Source: Burkholderiales bacterium (GTDB taxonomy: Bacteria > Pseudomonadota > Gammaproteobacteria > Burkholderiales > UBA11063). From it: 64,000 bases of DNA. The stretch's first letter is position 1. The number at the start of each line of letters is the position of its first letter. Positions 27,397 through 37,460 of this stretch are shown here, one piece after another. The notes beneath the pieces were generated by a model, which searched no databases, was not told the origin of the DNA, and saw nothing but the letters and a program-made list of their open reading frames with translations. The position numbers and the translations under genes were made by a program. The stretch lies in NCBI GenBank assembly GCA_020697255.1, contig JAJFBE010000001.1:372001-436000 (forward strand). The letters are read 5' to 3'.

Positions 27397-28794
27397 CTAA
27401 TTCCCTACAGCAAAAATATACACTTCATTATCCGTAATTACATTTGTAAACGGTACTTTATCCAATAATCTGGCATTTTTAAAATATAACCCCAGTTTTT
27501 CGAGTGCTACAACATCATGACCACCACATACATAAATTGCTTTTTTTATCGGCAGCCCCGGTTGCGGCCAATAACGATAACTATTACTAAATGGCAGCTG
27601 TGCCGGAACATACGCCCGGGCACCTAAATAAAACCAGATGCGCGATGCATTACCATAATCACAGGCTAACACCAATGTATCCGGCTTTACATACGGCGCA
27701 ACATGAACTAACAACTCCCGGTTGCCAAAAAAGATATTAATTCCCGGAATTTTATTATGTAATGGCCGTGGCGTAAATCTAACCGGCATTTTGGTCAGCA
27801 TCAAGGCAATGCAGATAAAAATAAAACTGGCCTTATATACCCAACATATATTCTTCTGCTCCAAATAGTAAGCCACAAATATTACAACTGATATATATAT
27901 CGGTCCCGGCCAGTTGGCCTCTATATGCTTGGTAACACTACATACCAGGAAAAACAAAAACGCAAATGCAGGCGGATAAAGTAAAAAAGCCAGTTTTGGT
28001 GAAAGTATAATATTTTTAAAATTTTTATACAGGAAGTACCAAGCTGCACCAAAAATAAACGGTCCGGAAATAAATAGCTGGCCGCCCAGATAGTCGCCAA
28101 CCTGACCAAAATTAATATCCCCATGTACATCTACACCATGATTAAATTGGTAAATAAAGGATACCCAATTATGTTGGTAGTTCCATAAAATTACCGGGGT
28201 TGCAATAATAATAGACAGGATAAACGATAGATAGATGTCTTTTTTTAATAATAACCCACGATGTTGATTTGAGGTGATAAGAAATAAAAATAAGCCGGGA
28301 TAAATGAATAACGCAGTATATTTGGATAATAATGCGCACCCGGCAAATAATCCGGCCAAATATATATATGCAGTTTTATTTTCAAAAGCCCATATATAAA
28401 AAGCATATAATGTTAATGCCCAAAACATTAATAAGGGGCTATCCGGGGTAATAATAAACCCAACCGCCTGAAGAATTGGCAGGGAAAAACCCAAAATCAT
28501 GCTAATTTCGGCAACCTTACGCCCAAACATGCGTAAGGCCAGATGATAGAGTACTAATAAAGTAACAAATGCTGAAATTAATCCCGGAAAGCGAACCCAA
28601 AATTCTGAATGACCAAATATTGCCGCCAAACGAATCATATAAGCTACCATCGGCGGATGGTCAAAGTAAGACAGGGATAGATTTTGTCCCCATGCCCAGT
28701 AATATGCCTCATCATAATGCAATTGAAACTTAGCATTGAAAATACCGTTTATTAACAGCATAGAAATTAATAATAATTTAGCATTCCTGCTCAC
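27397..28794 (-). CDS. ArnT-like GT39 glycosyltransferase
   Basis: An integral-membrane glycosyltransferase of 465 residues that uses polyprenyl-phosphate sugars on the periplasmic side. The first periplasmic loop carries the family motif HYDEAYYWAW with the catalytic Asp-Glu, followed by YFDHPPMVAY. About 10-12 membrane segments follow, then a soluble C-terminal domain. I start it at the GTG at 28794, five bases downstream of the PAP2 stop codon and preceded by GGAAGG. The longer ATG start at 28827 would overlap PAP2 by 29 bases. The likely acceptor is lipid A or another envelope glycan. Confidence 0.85.
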   Translation of the reverse strand: MSRNAKLLLISMLLINGIFNAKFQLHYDEAYYWAWGQNLSLSYFDHPPMVAYMIRLAAIFGHSEFWVRFPGLISAFVTLLVLYHLALRMFGRKVAEISMILGFSLPILQAVGFIITPDSPLLMFWALTLYAFYIWAFENKTAYIYLAGLFAGCALLSKYTALFIYPGLFLFLITSNQHRGLLLKKDIYLSFILSIIIATPVILWNYQHNWVSFIYQFNHGVDVHGDINFGQVGDYLGGQLFISGPFIFGAAWYFLYKNFKNIILSPKLAFLLYPPAFAFLFFLVCSVTKHIEANWPGPIYISVVIFVAYYLEQKNICWVYKASFIFICIALMLTKMPVRFTPRPLHNKIPGINIFFGNRELLVHVAPYVKPDTLVLACDYGNASRIWFYLGARAYVPAQLPFSNSYRYWPQPGLPIKKAIYVCGGHDVVALEKLGLYFKNARLLDKVPFTNVITDNEVYIFAVGN

Positions 28795-28798
28795 TAAT

Positions 28799-29470
28799 TT
28801 AATCCTTCCACAATTGCTCAAGTACATAAATTACAAGCATGGCAATAAGCCACACAAATATGCCAGAAAATATCACATCACTAAAATAGTGCCCGCCTTG
28901 TAAAATACGTACACTTCCAATCAAGGTACCGCCGAGTAAACTAAATGTGACTGCCATCTTTCTTCTTCTTAATGCAAGCCAGGGAATACCCAGAAAAAAA
29001 CCAATTGATGCATGCCCACCCGGAAAACTATTATTGTCCTTTTCTGGAAAATGTGGCTGCCAAAACGGGGCATACTGTTTGCCATCACGTAATACCTGAT
29101 ATGGCCTGGGCCGTCCCCAATGCTCCTTAAAAATCACATTTACTACCAGGCCAGGCCCCAAAATTAAGGCCAAATAGGTTATCTGGCTAAATTTAATCAC
29201 TTCTTTATATTTTTTACTATCATGCCGCACCATAAATAACCAAATAAATGGTATTACTATCAGGGCTACAGTGATAAACGGTACAAAGTAATAAACAATC
29301 TTGCACCATAACGCCCTCTCACCATAAAAAGTGCGGGTAGCCGGAGTATAGGCTGATAGCGCAATATATTGATCTATAGTAGGGGATACTATTATAAATA
29401 AGCTTGCGGCAATAATGACAACAAGTAATAGCCATTTTTTATTTCGTAACACTATATCATTTAATCCCAT
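28799..29470 (-). CDS. PAP2-family membrane phosphatase, LpxE-like
   Basis: A 223-residue, six-segment membrane phosphatase. The PAP2 motifs are all visible: KEHWGRPRP, FPGGHAS and RILQGGHYFSD. The family dephosphorylates lipid phosphates (LpxE on lipid A 1-phosphate, PgpB, BacA-independent undecaprenyl pyrophosphate phosphatases). Sitting between two ArnT-like transferases it is best read as a lipid A phosphatase, but undecaprenyl-phosphate recycling cannot be excluded. Confidence 0.85.
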   Translation of the reverse strand: MGLNDIVLRNKKWLLLVVIIAASLFIIVSPTIDQYIALSAYTPATRTFYGERALWCKIVYYFVPFITVALIVIPFIWLFMVRHDSKKYKEVIKFSQITYLALILGPGLVVNVIFKEHWGRPRPYQVLRDGKQYAPFWQPHFPEKDNNSFPGGHASIGFFLGIPWLALRRRKMAVTFSLLGGTLIGSVRILQGGHYFSDVIFSGIFVWLIAMLVIYVLEQLWKD

Positions 29471-29499
29471 ATAAAGCCCCGATTATACACCATTTATGA

Positions 29500-31287
29500 T
29501 CATCGTTTAGTGGTGGATTCCTGCCTACGCGGTAATGACACATCATTTTGCGGGAAAGACATGCTACCAGGCGGAGACAGTGTATCGCTAAAATATAATA
29601 ATGATACCTTTTTAATACCGGCATTTAATTTATTACGATTAAATATTAACAAATTAAATTTATTTTGGTCAATTGCATCAAACCTTTTAACTAATTTCCC
29701 GCCCGATACGCCCGATTCCAATTCTTGTGGTGTAACTAGAAAGTAGGTCCCGCTATTTGGCAATTGTTTAAAATCGGTGATTCTTTGATATGGAGCTTTT
29801 AAATGAAACTCGAGACTGGACGAATTTACCCCATAATCAAAAACCTTATCCTGCGATTTACTATTCAGGAAGGTAGCTATTTGATAGCCGGCATTATAAT
29901 TTACATATATTTTATTATTTACCATCTGGGTAAAAACAAATACCAGATTAATTGCCAGACATGGATAGACAATCGCTTTATTTAATACCCGGTTACGAAT
30001 AAAAATTGTATATAACCCAACAATAACAGCACCAAGCACAAAAATCTCCACCTGTCCTTTAAGATCAAAGATTAAAAAGCTAAAAACCAGGGAAAGAGCC
30101 GTTAAAATGAGGGCCAGGTAAATTTGAAAAATAAATACCCAATGCCTGGGTATGCGTGAGGCATAATTACAAACCCAGTTAGCACATAAAATACAGGCAA
30201 ATGGGATAATTATGTTAGTATAATGATCAAGTTGAAATTTGGTCAAGCTAAATAAAATAAACGGGATAAAAAATGAGGCAAGTAAAAAAACCTGGTTTTG
30301 TTTTTGCTGCTTTACCTGTAGAATATCATTACTTAAGCGTAGCTGGCCAAAAACATAATATAGTGTAACTAAAAAAACCATAGACCAGGGTAAAAATGCC
30401 CACATAAAAGTATGCATAAAATAAAAATAGTGAGCATACCCCCCTTGACCTGAGCTTACATATGGGCCAAAATCAAAAAACCTGCCAAACTGGCTATCCC
30501 AAAAGAAAAACCTAAGCCCCGAAACCCCGGTTTTGCCAAACATTACCTTCTCCGGATGCAAATCAAATTGTAAGAATAGACAAATTAATTCGGGTAAAAT
30601 AAATATTAAGGATAGGCAAAGTGCATATAACCACTTACGGCTAATAAAGTTTTTATATTGGCCGCCAAAAAGCCAGATAGCAATTACACCACTATATACA
30701 GCAAGTAAAATAAATAGCCCTTTAGTCATAATTGCTAAAGCAGTAAATATACTACTTAAAAATAATAGGCGGTAATCTACTTTATCACTATCATTATAAC
30801 GAAGCAGATAGTAGCAAGCCGGTATGATTTCACCCAATAAAAAAGCTTCAGCACGTATATCAATAGCAGATAACATTAAGTGCAGGCTGGTAAAATATAA
30901 TAAAAGAGCCAAAAGACCAACTTGTCTACTATATAAATAAACACCTAAACGGTAGGTGTAGAACCCACCAAGTAGATTAAATAGAAATCCGGGCAAAATA
31001 TAAGAAAATGGATTTATACCAAAAATTTTATAGGATATTGCTGTTAACCAAAACGGAATTCTTGGTTTATCCAACCAATCTGTACCGGCATAGTATAAAT
31101 TTACCCAATCATTTGAAGTAGCAATATGCTTGGCAACCGTACTGTAAAAGTTTGAATCATTACTACCTAATATTTTAGAAAATAGGCCATAGCATTCAAC
31201 TATAATGCTCACCAAAATTAAAAACTGAATTAACTGGGCACTGAGTAATTCATTATCCTTAATTCTATCTTTAAAGCTTTTAAACAT
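29500..31287 (-). CDS. ArnT-like GT39 glycosyltransferase with a repeat-derived C-terminus
   Basis: A 595-residue membrane glycosyltransferase of the ArnT/PMT superfamily. The first periplasmic loop has NLYYAGTDWLDKPRIPFWL, the aminoarabinose-transferase-type acceptor loop with Asp. I start it at the ATG at 31287; the longer frame from 31362 would overlap rnfB. The last residues (DVSLPRRQESTTKR) are encoded by a dRS3-like repeat that runs into the coding region, so the original C-terminus has probably been replaced or extended. It is the first glycosyltransferase of the operon after rnfB. Confidence 0.85.
   Translation of the reverse strand: MFKSFKDRIKDNELLSAQLIQFLILVSIIVECYGLFSKILGSNDSNFYSTVAKHIATSNDWVNLYYAGTDWLDKPRIPFWLTAISYKIFGINPFSYILPGFLFNLLGGFYTYRLGVYLYSRQVGLLALLLYFTSLHLMLSAIDIRAEAFLLGEIIPACYYLLRYNDSDKVDYRLLFLSSIFTALAIMTKGLFILLAVYSGVIAIWLFGGQYKNFISRKWLYALCLSLIFILPELICLFLQFDLHPEKVMFGKTGVSGLRFFFWDSQFGRFFDFGPYVSSGQGGYAHYFYFMHTFMWAFLPWSMVFLVTLYYVFGQLRLSNDILQVKQQKQNQVFLLASFFIPFILFSLTKFQLDHYTNIIIPFACILCANWVCNYASRIPRHWVFIFQIYLALILTALSLVFSFLIFDLKGQVEIFVLGAVIVGLYTIFIRNRVLNKAIVYPCLAINLVFVFTQMVNNKIYVNYNAGYQIATFLNSKSQDKVFDYGVNSSSLEFHLKAPYQRITDFKQLPNSGTYFLVTPQELESGVSGGKLVKRFDAIDQNKFNLLIFNRNKLNAGIKKVSLLYFSDTLSPPGSMSFPQNDVSLPRRQESTTKR
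29506..29540. repeat. dRS3-like repeat inside the 3' end of a coding region
   Basis: TGGATTCCTGCCTACGCGG followed by TAATGACA, a degenerate form of the element at 9848-9900. It overlaps the last codons of the ArnT-like gene. Confidence 0.65.
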
Positions 31288-31327
31288 TTTTATCTCGCAA
31301 AAACAATATTTAATTATTTTTAGATTG

Positions 31328-31882
31328 CTAGGCTTTTTTATTGTATAAAACTTTTGATGCATTCTTCAAACGTTCTTCACGTTCTTTGGCATCACGAATT
31401 TTTCTCTCTTTATGCTTGTTAAACCTTTCTCTTGATATTATTGCCTTTTCTTTAGGCCATTTGGTGTACGAAGCATCGATCATGGAAATACAATCAACCG
31501 GGCAGACCGGTATACATAAATCGCAACCGGTACACTCATCCTCAATTACAGTATGCATCATTTTATTGCTGCCAAGAATTGCATCTACCGGACATGCTTT
31601 AATGCATAATGTGCAGCCAATACAAATGTCTTCATCAATTACTGCAATTTTTGCATGAGTTATTTTACCATTTAATGGGTTTAATGGTTTGACCGGACGA
31701 TCTAATAATCGGGATAATTGACTAATTCCCTCATCACCGCCTGGCGGGCATTGGTTTATATCTGCTTTTTCGTCAGCTAGTGCTACTGCATAATCCATAC
31801 ACGAAGGATACCCACATTTGGTGCATTGGGTTTGCGGCAAAACCTGGTCAATTTTATAGATAAGCCCTGTTTTAACTGACAT
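31328..31882 (-). CDS. rnfB: RnfB/RsxB-like ferredoxin, stand-alone
   Basis: A 184-residue electron-transfer protein. The N-terminal 4Fe-4S domain has [13 protein letters not shown] and a later CPPGG. A 2[4Fe-4S] ferredoxin domain follows ([16 protein letters not shown] and [16 protein letters not shown]). It lacks the N-terminal membrane anchor of true Rnf-complex RnfB, and no other rnf gene is nearby. Such stand-alone RnfB-like ferredoxins are common in betaproteobacteria. Its start overlaps the end of the upstream hypothetical gene by 11 bases. The C-terminus is Lys/Arg-rich. Confidence 0.88.
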   Translation of the reverse strand: MSVKTGLIYKIDQVLPQTQCTKCGYPSCMDYAVALADEKADINQCPPGGDEGISQLSRLLDRPVKPLNPLNGKITHAKIAVIDEDICIGCTLCIKACPVDAILGSNKMMHTVIEDECTGCDLCIPVCPVDCISMIDASYTKWPKEKAIISRERFNKHKERKIRDAKEREERLKNASKVLYNKKA

Positions 31883-32828
31883 AACTATACTCTACCTGCA
31901 TATCCTGTAACAAATTAGTAAGCTTTTTTACATCTTCTTCATAATCTTCAAATTTAGTTAAATGCCATAATGATGTTTCGCTAAGAGCAGGATCTGTAGT
32001 GCTGTTAACTAAAATTTTAATTGCTTCATTTTCCCCGCTAATAGCAGCAACCGGCACCTGGCCCTGCTCACGAATTTTACGCACAATATTACTAATAGCT
32101 ACCGTAATGGCAATCTCTTTTCGTTTGCTATCACCAACGGGATATCCTTCAGATAAATTAACCGGCGGAAACGGAATTGGAAAAAGGGTTACGGCATCAT
32201 TTTTTAATTCTTCCCCAATTAGTTTCATTAAACTCATCAATGAATTACGATAAGCTTCCTGGTTAATACTGCCCAAACCAATTAAAAACCGCAAAAATAC
32301 ACCTTCATTTAGTACCGGTATACCAGTTCCCTCTAATTCAATAGGTAACCATAAATTAGCATTCTTGATATTCCGTGCCCAATAATATATTTGTGAAGGT
32401 TTAATTTTAACCAGGTTTAGCGGGTCAATTAATTTACCCGAAATAAAGCCATCAATATCATTTCCAAAAACCCGGTTTTGTCTAAAAAATTCATTTAACC
32501 TACCAACATCCAAAGTGCCGTTTAACTTGGTTTTTACCTTACTTCCGGCGACTAAAACTACAGGTATAGCAAAAATATTAATTGTTGTTTCAGTACTATC
32601 ATTAATTACTGCATTTAGTGCTCTCCATATTATCTCGCTGACATGGTATGATGGTGATAAATTAAGAGCTACATTAATCAAAGCATCATTTTCATTTTTT
32701 AAAATATTGCCAATAAGTATTTTTAAATCGGCGAAATTAGATTCTTCATTTAATATTTTAAATGCCAACTTAATCAAAATATTTGATTTGGGGTATTCGG
32801 AAGTATATTGTCTTGGGTCTTTAATCAT
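31872..32828 (-). CDS. Conserved-looking protein of unknown function
   Basis: A 318-residue soluble protein with no signal peptide. I do not recognise the family. Visible stretches include [12 protein letters not shown] (about residue 90), the Pro-rich [21 protein letters not shown] (about 215) and a Glu/Asp-rich C-terminus. It overlaps rnfB by 11 bases, so the two are translationally coupled and may act together. The start codon lies directly after a dispersed repeat copy, whose AAAGAG end may serve as ribosome-binding site. Confidence 0.75.
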   Translation of the reverse strand: MIKDPRQYTSEYPKSNILIKLAFKILNEESNFADLKILIGNILKNENDALINVALNLSPSYHVSEIIWRALNAVINDSTETTINIFAIPVVLVAGSKVKTKLNGTLDVGRLNEFFRQNRVFGNDIDGFISGKLIDPLNLVKIKPSQIYYWARNIKNANLWLPIELEGTGIPVLNEGVFLRFLIGLGSINQEAYRNSLMSLMKLIGEELKNDAVTLFPIPFPPVNLSEGYPVGDSKRKEIAITVAISNIVRKIREQGQVPVAAISGENEAIKILVNSTTDPALSETSLWHLTKFEDYEEDVKKLTNLLQDMQVEYSYVS

Positions 32829-32830
32829 CT

Positions 32831-32956
32831 TTATACTCTTTGTCTTTGAATCCTGTACTTTGTTGTAACTTTAAGACGCGATCCTCATTTACTATATGCA
32901 CATTCCGGTCGCTTTGTTAAAGTTACGCCGCGTCCAGAATTCAAATACTTCGAGTC
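32831..32956 (-). repeat. Dispersed palindromic repeat, copy C
   Basis: The ends match copies A and B (GACTCGAAGTATTTGAATTC at one side, GGATTCAAAGACAAAGAG at the other), while the middle has diverged. The middle still keeps an inverted pair, GTAACTTTAA with TTAAAGTTAC. Conservation of ends and of pairing rather than sequence suggests structure matters. It abuts the start codon of the gene at 32828, as copy A nearly abuts psd. Confidence 0.7.
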
Positions 32957-32998
32957 TCTTCTGTTGCTGTATCACTAAATCTGGTAAAATACGTTATT

Positions 32999-34087
32999 AT
33001 GAAGCTATTACAAAATTGGTATCTGCTACAAACTAAACAAAATTACTTAGTTTATGATGAATATCAACACGCTATTCTACAACAGTTAGATATATTTATT
33101 ACTAATTTTAGTGCCCGCGGTTTTTTTGCTAATTTATGGCGCCGGCCGAACAACCTTGGGGTTTATCTTTATGGAAGTGTTGGAAGTGGCAAATCCATGC
33201 TTCTTGATGAGTTATTCCGCCAAATCCCTGAAACACAAAAAACGCGGACCCACTTTCATAAATTTATGAGTGATATTCATCAAAAGTTAGCTGATTTAAA
33301 AGATCAAAACGATCCTTTGGATAATGTTGCCCGTGAGCTTAGGCGAAAATACCGGATAATCTTCTTGGATGAAATGCATGTTAATGATATAGCAACTGCG
33401 ATGATTCTAAAAAATCTACTATCCGGATTATTTAAGCATGGTGTATACATTGTTACATCTTCTAATTTTGCACCCAACCAGTTATACCCGGATGGATTAA
33501 TGCGTGAGCGGTTTTTAGGCGCAATTGAATTAATCGGGCAAAAATTGCAGATATTAAAATTGGAAAATAGCCGGGATTACCGGCTGCAGCATAATACGCA
33601 TAATCAGTTTTTTATTATCAATAATAGACATAGCCATGATAAACTTACTTACTTATTTAACAAATTTGCCGCCGATAACCAGGTTATAGTGGATAATGAA
33701 ATTATAATTCAGGGCAGGCCAATTTGGTATGTAAAAAAAAGTGCTCATATTATCTGGTTTAAATTTGATATAATTTGTGGTGAAAACCGTAGTCATTTAG
33801 ATTATCTGGACCTGTGCAATAAGTTTGACTATATAGTAATTGAAGATATCGAACCAATCAATTCAAAAGATATTGCCCGCCGTTTAACTTGGTTGGTAGA
33901 TATATTATATGATAATCGACGGAAAGTTATTTTATCTGCAAGCTGTGGTATCGGACAAATATACGTTGCTCACACTCGTGAGGACAATGAATTTGCAATT
34001 GAATTTAGCCGGACGGTAAGCCGCTTAATTGAAATGCAAACTCAGGAATATTTAACACAACAATCTTTAGAAAGTATTGCCTTATGA
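32999..34087 (+). CDS. zapE: Cell division ATPase ZapE (AFG1-like)
   Basis: A 362-residue P-loop ATPase that in E. coli associates with the Z-ring. Walker A is GSVGSGKS, Walker B is IIFLDEMHVND, and the AFG1-type RFLGAIELI region follows. The length matches the family. Its stop codon overlaps the pepN start (ATGA), so the two are coupled. No strong ribosome-binding site precedes the ATG. Confidence 0.93.
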   Translation: MKLLQNWYLLQTKQNYLVYDEYQHAILQQLDIFITNFSARGFFANLWRRPNNLGVYLYGSVGSGKSMLLDELFRQIPETQKTRTHFHKFMSDIHQKLADLKDQNDPLDNVARELRRKYRIIFLDEMHVNDIATAMILKNLLSGLFKHGVYIVTSSNFAPNQLYPDGLMRERFLGAIELIGQKLQILKLENSRDYRLQHNTHNQFFIINNRHSHDKLTYLFNKFAADNQVIVDNEIIIQGRPIWYVKKSAHIIWFKFDIICGENRSHLDYLDLCNKFDYIVIEDIEPINSKDIARRLTWLVDILYDNRRKVILSASCGIGQIYVAHTREDNEFAIEFSRTVSRLIEMQTQEYLTQQSLESIAL

Positions 34088-36732
34088 CTAATCTGACGAC
34101 AACATATTTAAAAGATTATACCCCCAGCAACTATTTAGTTGATACCATAGATTTGACTTTTAGTATAAATGAGAGTGATGTTTGTGTCACTAGTGTAGTG
34201 AAGTACCACAAAAATAAAACTGAAGTTAAGGCAGCAAATACCCTAGCCTTAGATGGTAATGCTGAGATAATCAGTATAGAATTAAATAGCGAACCCTTCA
34301 CTGATTATAAACAAACTGCCGATGGGTTAACATTAAAAAATGTGCCGGATAAGTTTACCCTGAGAATTGTTACCAAACTTAACCCGTGGAATAATAAGAC
34401 CTGTATGGGGCTATATGCCACCAAAGGTGGACTTATGACTCAATGTGAGCCGCACGGATTTAGGAAAATCACCTACTATCTTGACCGTCCGGACGTAATG
34501 GCCATATTCACAACAACGATTATTGCTCCTAGTGATAAATATCCGGTTTTATTATCCAATGGCAATAAAGGCAAAGAAAAAATTACAGGTGGTAATAAAA
34601 CAATAACCTGGCACGATCCATTTAAAAAGCCATGCTACCTTTTTGCTCTTGTAGCAGGAAATTTTAAAGCCTTGAGCGATACTTTCATAACCAAATCCAA
34701 ACGCAAAGTTGCTCTTGAAATATACGCTAGTGAAGATGATATTACCAAAACTAAATACGCCATGCAGGCCCTGAAACGGGCTATGAAATGGGATGAGACC
34801 AGGTTTAACCTGGAGTACGACCTGGATATTTTCATGATAGTGATTTCTAATGACTTTAACATGGGGGCTATGGAAAATAAAGGTCTTAATATCTTTAATC
34901 CAAAATATGTATTGGGTAATTCACATACTGCAACTGATAATGATTTAATTGCAATTGAAGCAGTTATTGGTCATGAATATTTTCATAACTGGACCGGTAA
35001 TCGTGTTACTTGCCGTGACTGGTTCCAGCTATCGCTAAAAGAAGGCTTGACCGTATTTAGGGATAATGAATTTACTGCTGATTTGCATGGACATGGTACA
35101 ACCAGGATTACTGAGGTAAACGTATTACGCTCAGCTCAATTTGCTGAAGATGCTGGACCACTTGCCCATTCTGTACGCCCTGAATCGTATATAGAAATGA
35201 ATAATTTTTATACTGCTACTGTTTATACCAAAGGGCAAGAAGTAGTTCGAATGTATCAAACAATTTTAGGAAAAGCCGGGTTTAATAAAGGTTTGGCACT
35301 ATATCTAAAACGTCATGACGGTGGTTATGCTACCTGCGAAGATTTTTGTAATGCCATGGCTGATGCAAATAAGACAGATCTTTCCCAATTTATGCTCTGG
35401 TATAGTCAGGCTGGAACCCCACTAATAAAAGCTTCAACCTATTACAATAGCCAATCTGAAGAATATTCAATTGAATTTAGCCAAAGTATTCCAGATACCC
35501 CTGGTCAAACCAATAAACAGCCAATGCTAATTCCGATAAAATTTGGTTTAATTTGCCGCGAAGGCAATGAATTCAAGCATCTTGCCCCTATTAGCGGCGA
35601 CTATGTCGTTAATGATGAAGGCCTGGTATTATTACTGACCCAGAAAAAACAAAAATATATATTTAATCGAATTGAATCACATCCGATAGCTTCTATCTTA
35701 CGTGATTTTTCTGCACCGGTAAAACTGGAATTTGGCTATAGTGAAAGAGAGCTAATCCTATTAGCTAATTTTGACAGCGATGAATTTAACCGTTATGAAG
35801 CGTGGTCAAAACTAATAATCGGATACATCAAAGCCGTTTATAATTCTTACATGACTAAGCAACCGCCAAGTAAGCTTAGTACTGATTTTATCTCAGCTGC
35901 ATCAAAACTCCTGGGTCAGGAAGATTTAAACCCGGGGTTTCGTGCCCTATGCTTAAAATTGCCTACATTTAACAGTATGCTAACTCAAATAGAGAATGTG
36001 AATCCAAGAATTTTACATCATGCGATAAATTACGTTGAAGTACAGATAGGACATGAGTTATTTGATAGCTGGATGGAGCTATATAATATACATCTGCATA
36101 TTCAGTATGACTTTAATGATCATGGTAAACGTTCACTTAAAAATACAGCTTTATTATATATTATAAAAACTCTTACTGCAACACTTGAAAAGGCACATAG
36201 CCTGCAATTGATCGAAACCATGGTTTTAGGGCAATATCATAATTCCGATAATATGACTGATACAATTGCTGCCCTATCTGCAATTATCGATACACAGTGC
36301 ACCGTACGTGATGAAGTATTACAGACATTTTATAACAAATATAAGAAAAATGAATTACTTATGGATAAATGGTTTAATCTACAGGCAACTTCCCGCCTAG
36401 TTACAATAGATACATTAAACCGACTTATGGTGGATAAAGCATTTATTGCTACAAACCCAAATAAGATATATGCCCTGCTTGGCGGATTTATACAAAATTG
36501 TTATAAATTCCACAGTTCGGATGGTTATACATTTATTAGTGAGCAAATTATAATGATAGATAAATTTAACCCGCAAATGGCGAGCACATTGGCCCGTGGC
36601 TTTAGTAAGAGCATCTATCTACATCCTGAATATAAATTATTGTCCAAAAATGTATTAAATAATTTACTAAATAATAAGCTATCCAACGATGTCTCTGAGG
36701 TAGTGCATAAAGTTTTAGACGGATTGAGGTAA
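34084..36732 (+). CDS. pepN: Aminopeptidase N (M1 family)
   Basis: Zinc metalloaminopeptidase that trims N-terminal residues from cytoplasmic peptides. It has 882 residues, the usual length for the bacterial PepN subfamily. The exopeptidase motif GAMENKGLN and the zinc site HEYFHNWTGNRVT with the downstream Glu in LKEGLTVFRD are intact. It is translationally coupled to zapE and followed four bases later by elbB. Confidence 0.96.
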   Translation: MTNLTTTYLKDYTPSNYLVDTIDLTFSINESDVCVTSVVKYHKNKTEVKAANTLALDGNAEIISIELNSEPFTDYKQTADGLTLKNVPDKFTLRIVTKLNPWNNKTCMGLYATKGGLMTQCEPHGFRKITYYLDRPDVMAIFTTTIIAPSDKYPVLLSNGNKGKEKITGGNKTITWHDPFKKPCYLFALVAGNFKALSDTFITKSKRKVALEIYASEDDITKTKYAMQALKRAMKWDETRFNLEYDLDIFMIVISNDFNMGAMENKGLNIFNPKYVLGNSHTATDNDLIAIEAVIGHEYFHNWTGNRVTCRDWFQLSLKEGLTVFRDNEFTADLHGHGTTRITEVNVLRSAQFAEDAGPLAHSVRPESYIEMNNFYTATVYTKGQEVVRMYQTILGKAGFNKGLALYLKRHDGGYATCEDFCNAMADANKTDLSQFMLWYSQAGTPLIKASTYYNSQSEEYSIEFSQSIPDTPGQTNKQPMLIPIKFGLICREGNEFKHLAPISGDYVVNDEGLVLLLTQKKQKYIFNRIESHPIASILRDFSAPVKLEFGYSERELILLANFDSDEFNRYEAWSKLIIGYIKAVYNSYMTKQPPSKLSTDFISAASKLLGQEDLNPGFRALCLKLPTFNSMLTQIENVNPRILHHAINYVEVQIGHELFDSWMELYNIHLHIQYDFNDHGKRSLKNTALLYIIKTLTATLEKAHSLQLIETMVLGQYHNSDNMTDTIAALSAIIDTQCTVRDEVLQTFYNKYKKNELLMDKWFNLQATSRLVTIDTLNRLMVDKAFIATNPNKIYALLGGFIQNCYKFHSSDGYTFISEQIIMIDKFNPQMASTLARGFSKSIYLHPEYKLLSKNVLNNLLNNKLSNDVSEVVHKVLDGLR

Positions 36733-36736
36733 GATT

Positions 36737-37396
36737 ATGACAAAAATTGCAGTTATTTTAGCCGGCTGTGGCAGGATGGATGGCTCAGAAATACAAGAGT
36801 CTGTAATGACCCTACTTTCAATTAAACAAAATAATGCTGGCTATCAGTGCTTTAGTTTGGATATGGCCCAGGAGCATGTAACCAACCATTTAACCGGTGA
36901 GCGTATGCCTAATGAACAGCGCAATATGCTAGTTGAATCGGCCAGAATTGCCAGGGGCGATGTAAAACCATTGGAAGAACTTAATGTAGCCGATTTTGAT
37001 GCGCTAATTATTCCTGGAGGCAATGGAGTTGCCTATAATCTTTTTGACCTGGCAATAAAAGGCAAAGACTATACAGTTCATCCATTGGTAAAAGAAAAGT
37101 GCCTGGAGTTTAGCAAAAATAATAAACCGGTTGGGTTTATCTGTATTGCACCAGCTATGATTCCGGGAATTTATGGCCGGGGGATTGAATTAACAATTGG
37201 AAATGATATTTCTACATCTATGCTACTTACAAATCTTGGTGCAAAGTGCGTTAATTGCTTTGTCGATGAAATACATGTTGATAGAAGACATAAAATAGTA
37301 ACCACCCCCGCTTATATGTTAGATAAAGACATTGGGGCGGTATATCTTGGAATAAGACGTTTAGTTGATAGAATAATGGTTTTAATCAATGGTTAA
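36737..37396 (+). CDS. elbB: Glyoxalase-type DJ-1/PfpI protein ElbB
   Basis: A 219-residue member of the DJ-1/PfpI superfamily, the isoprenoid-biosynthesis-associated ElbB group. AVILAGCGRMDGSEIQE at the N-terminus, DALIIPGG in the middle and the nucleophile-elbow Cys in GFICIAPAMIPGI identify it. The physiological role is not settled; glyoxalase activity has been reported for the E. coli homologue. It is the last gene of zapE-pepN-elbB and converges with purH. Confidence 0.9.
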   Translation: MTKIAVILAGCGRMDGSEIQESVMTLLSIKQNNAGYQCFSLDMAQEHVTNHLTGERMPNEQRNMLVESARIARGDVKPLEELNVADFDALIIPGGNGVAYNLFDLAIKGKDYTVHPLVKEKCLEFSKNNKPVGFICIAPAMIPGIYGRGIELTIGNDISTSMLLTNLGAKCVNCFVDEIHVDRRHKIVTTPAYMLDKDIGAVYLGIRRLVDRIMVLING

Positions 37397-37460
37397 CAGG
37401 AAACTAATTAAGTATACAATAATTTAGGTAGTAAAATATTTTTTAAAATATATTAAAAAA

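Noticed and set aside
31288-31362. N-terminal extension of the ArnT-like gene into rnfB
   Set aside because: It overlaps 35 bases of rnfB and adds residues unlike the family. The internal ATG at 31287 is preferred.
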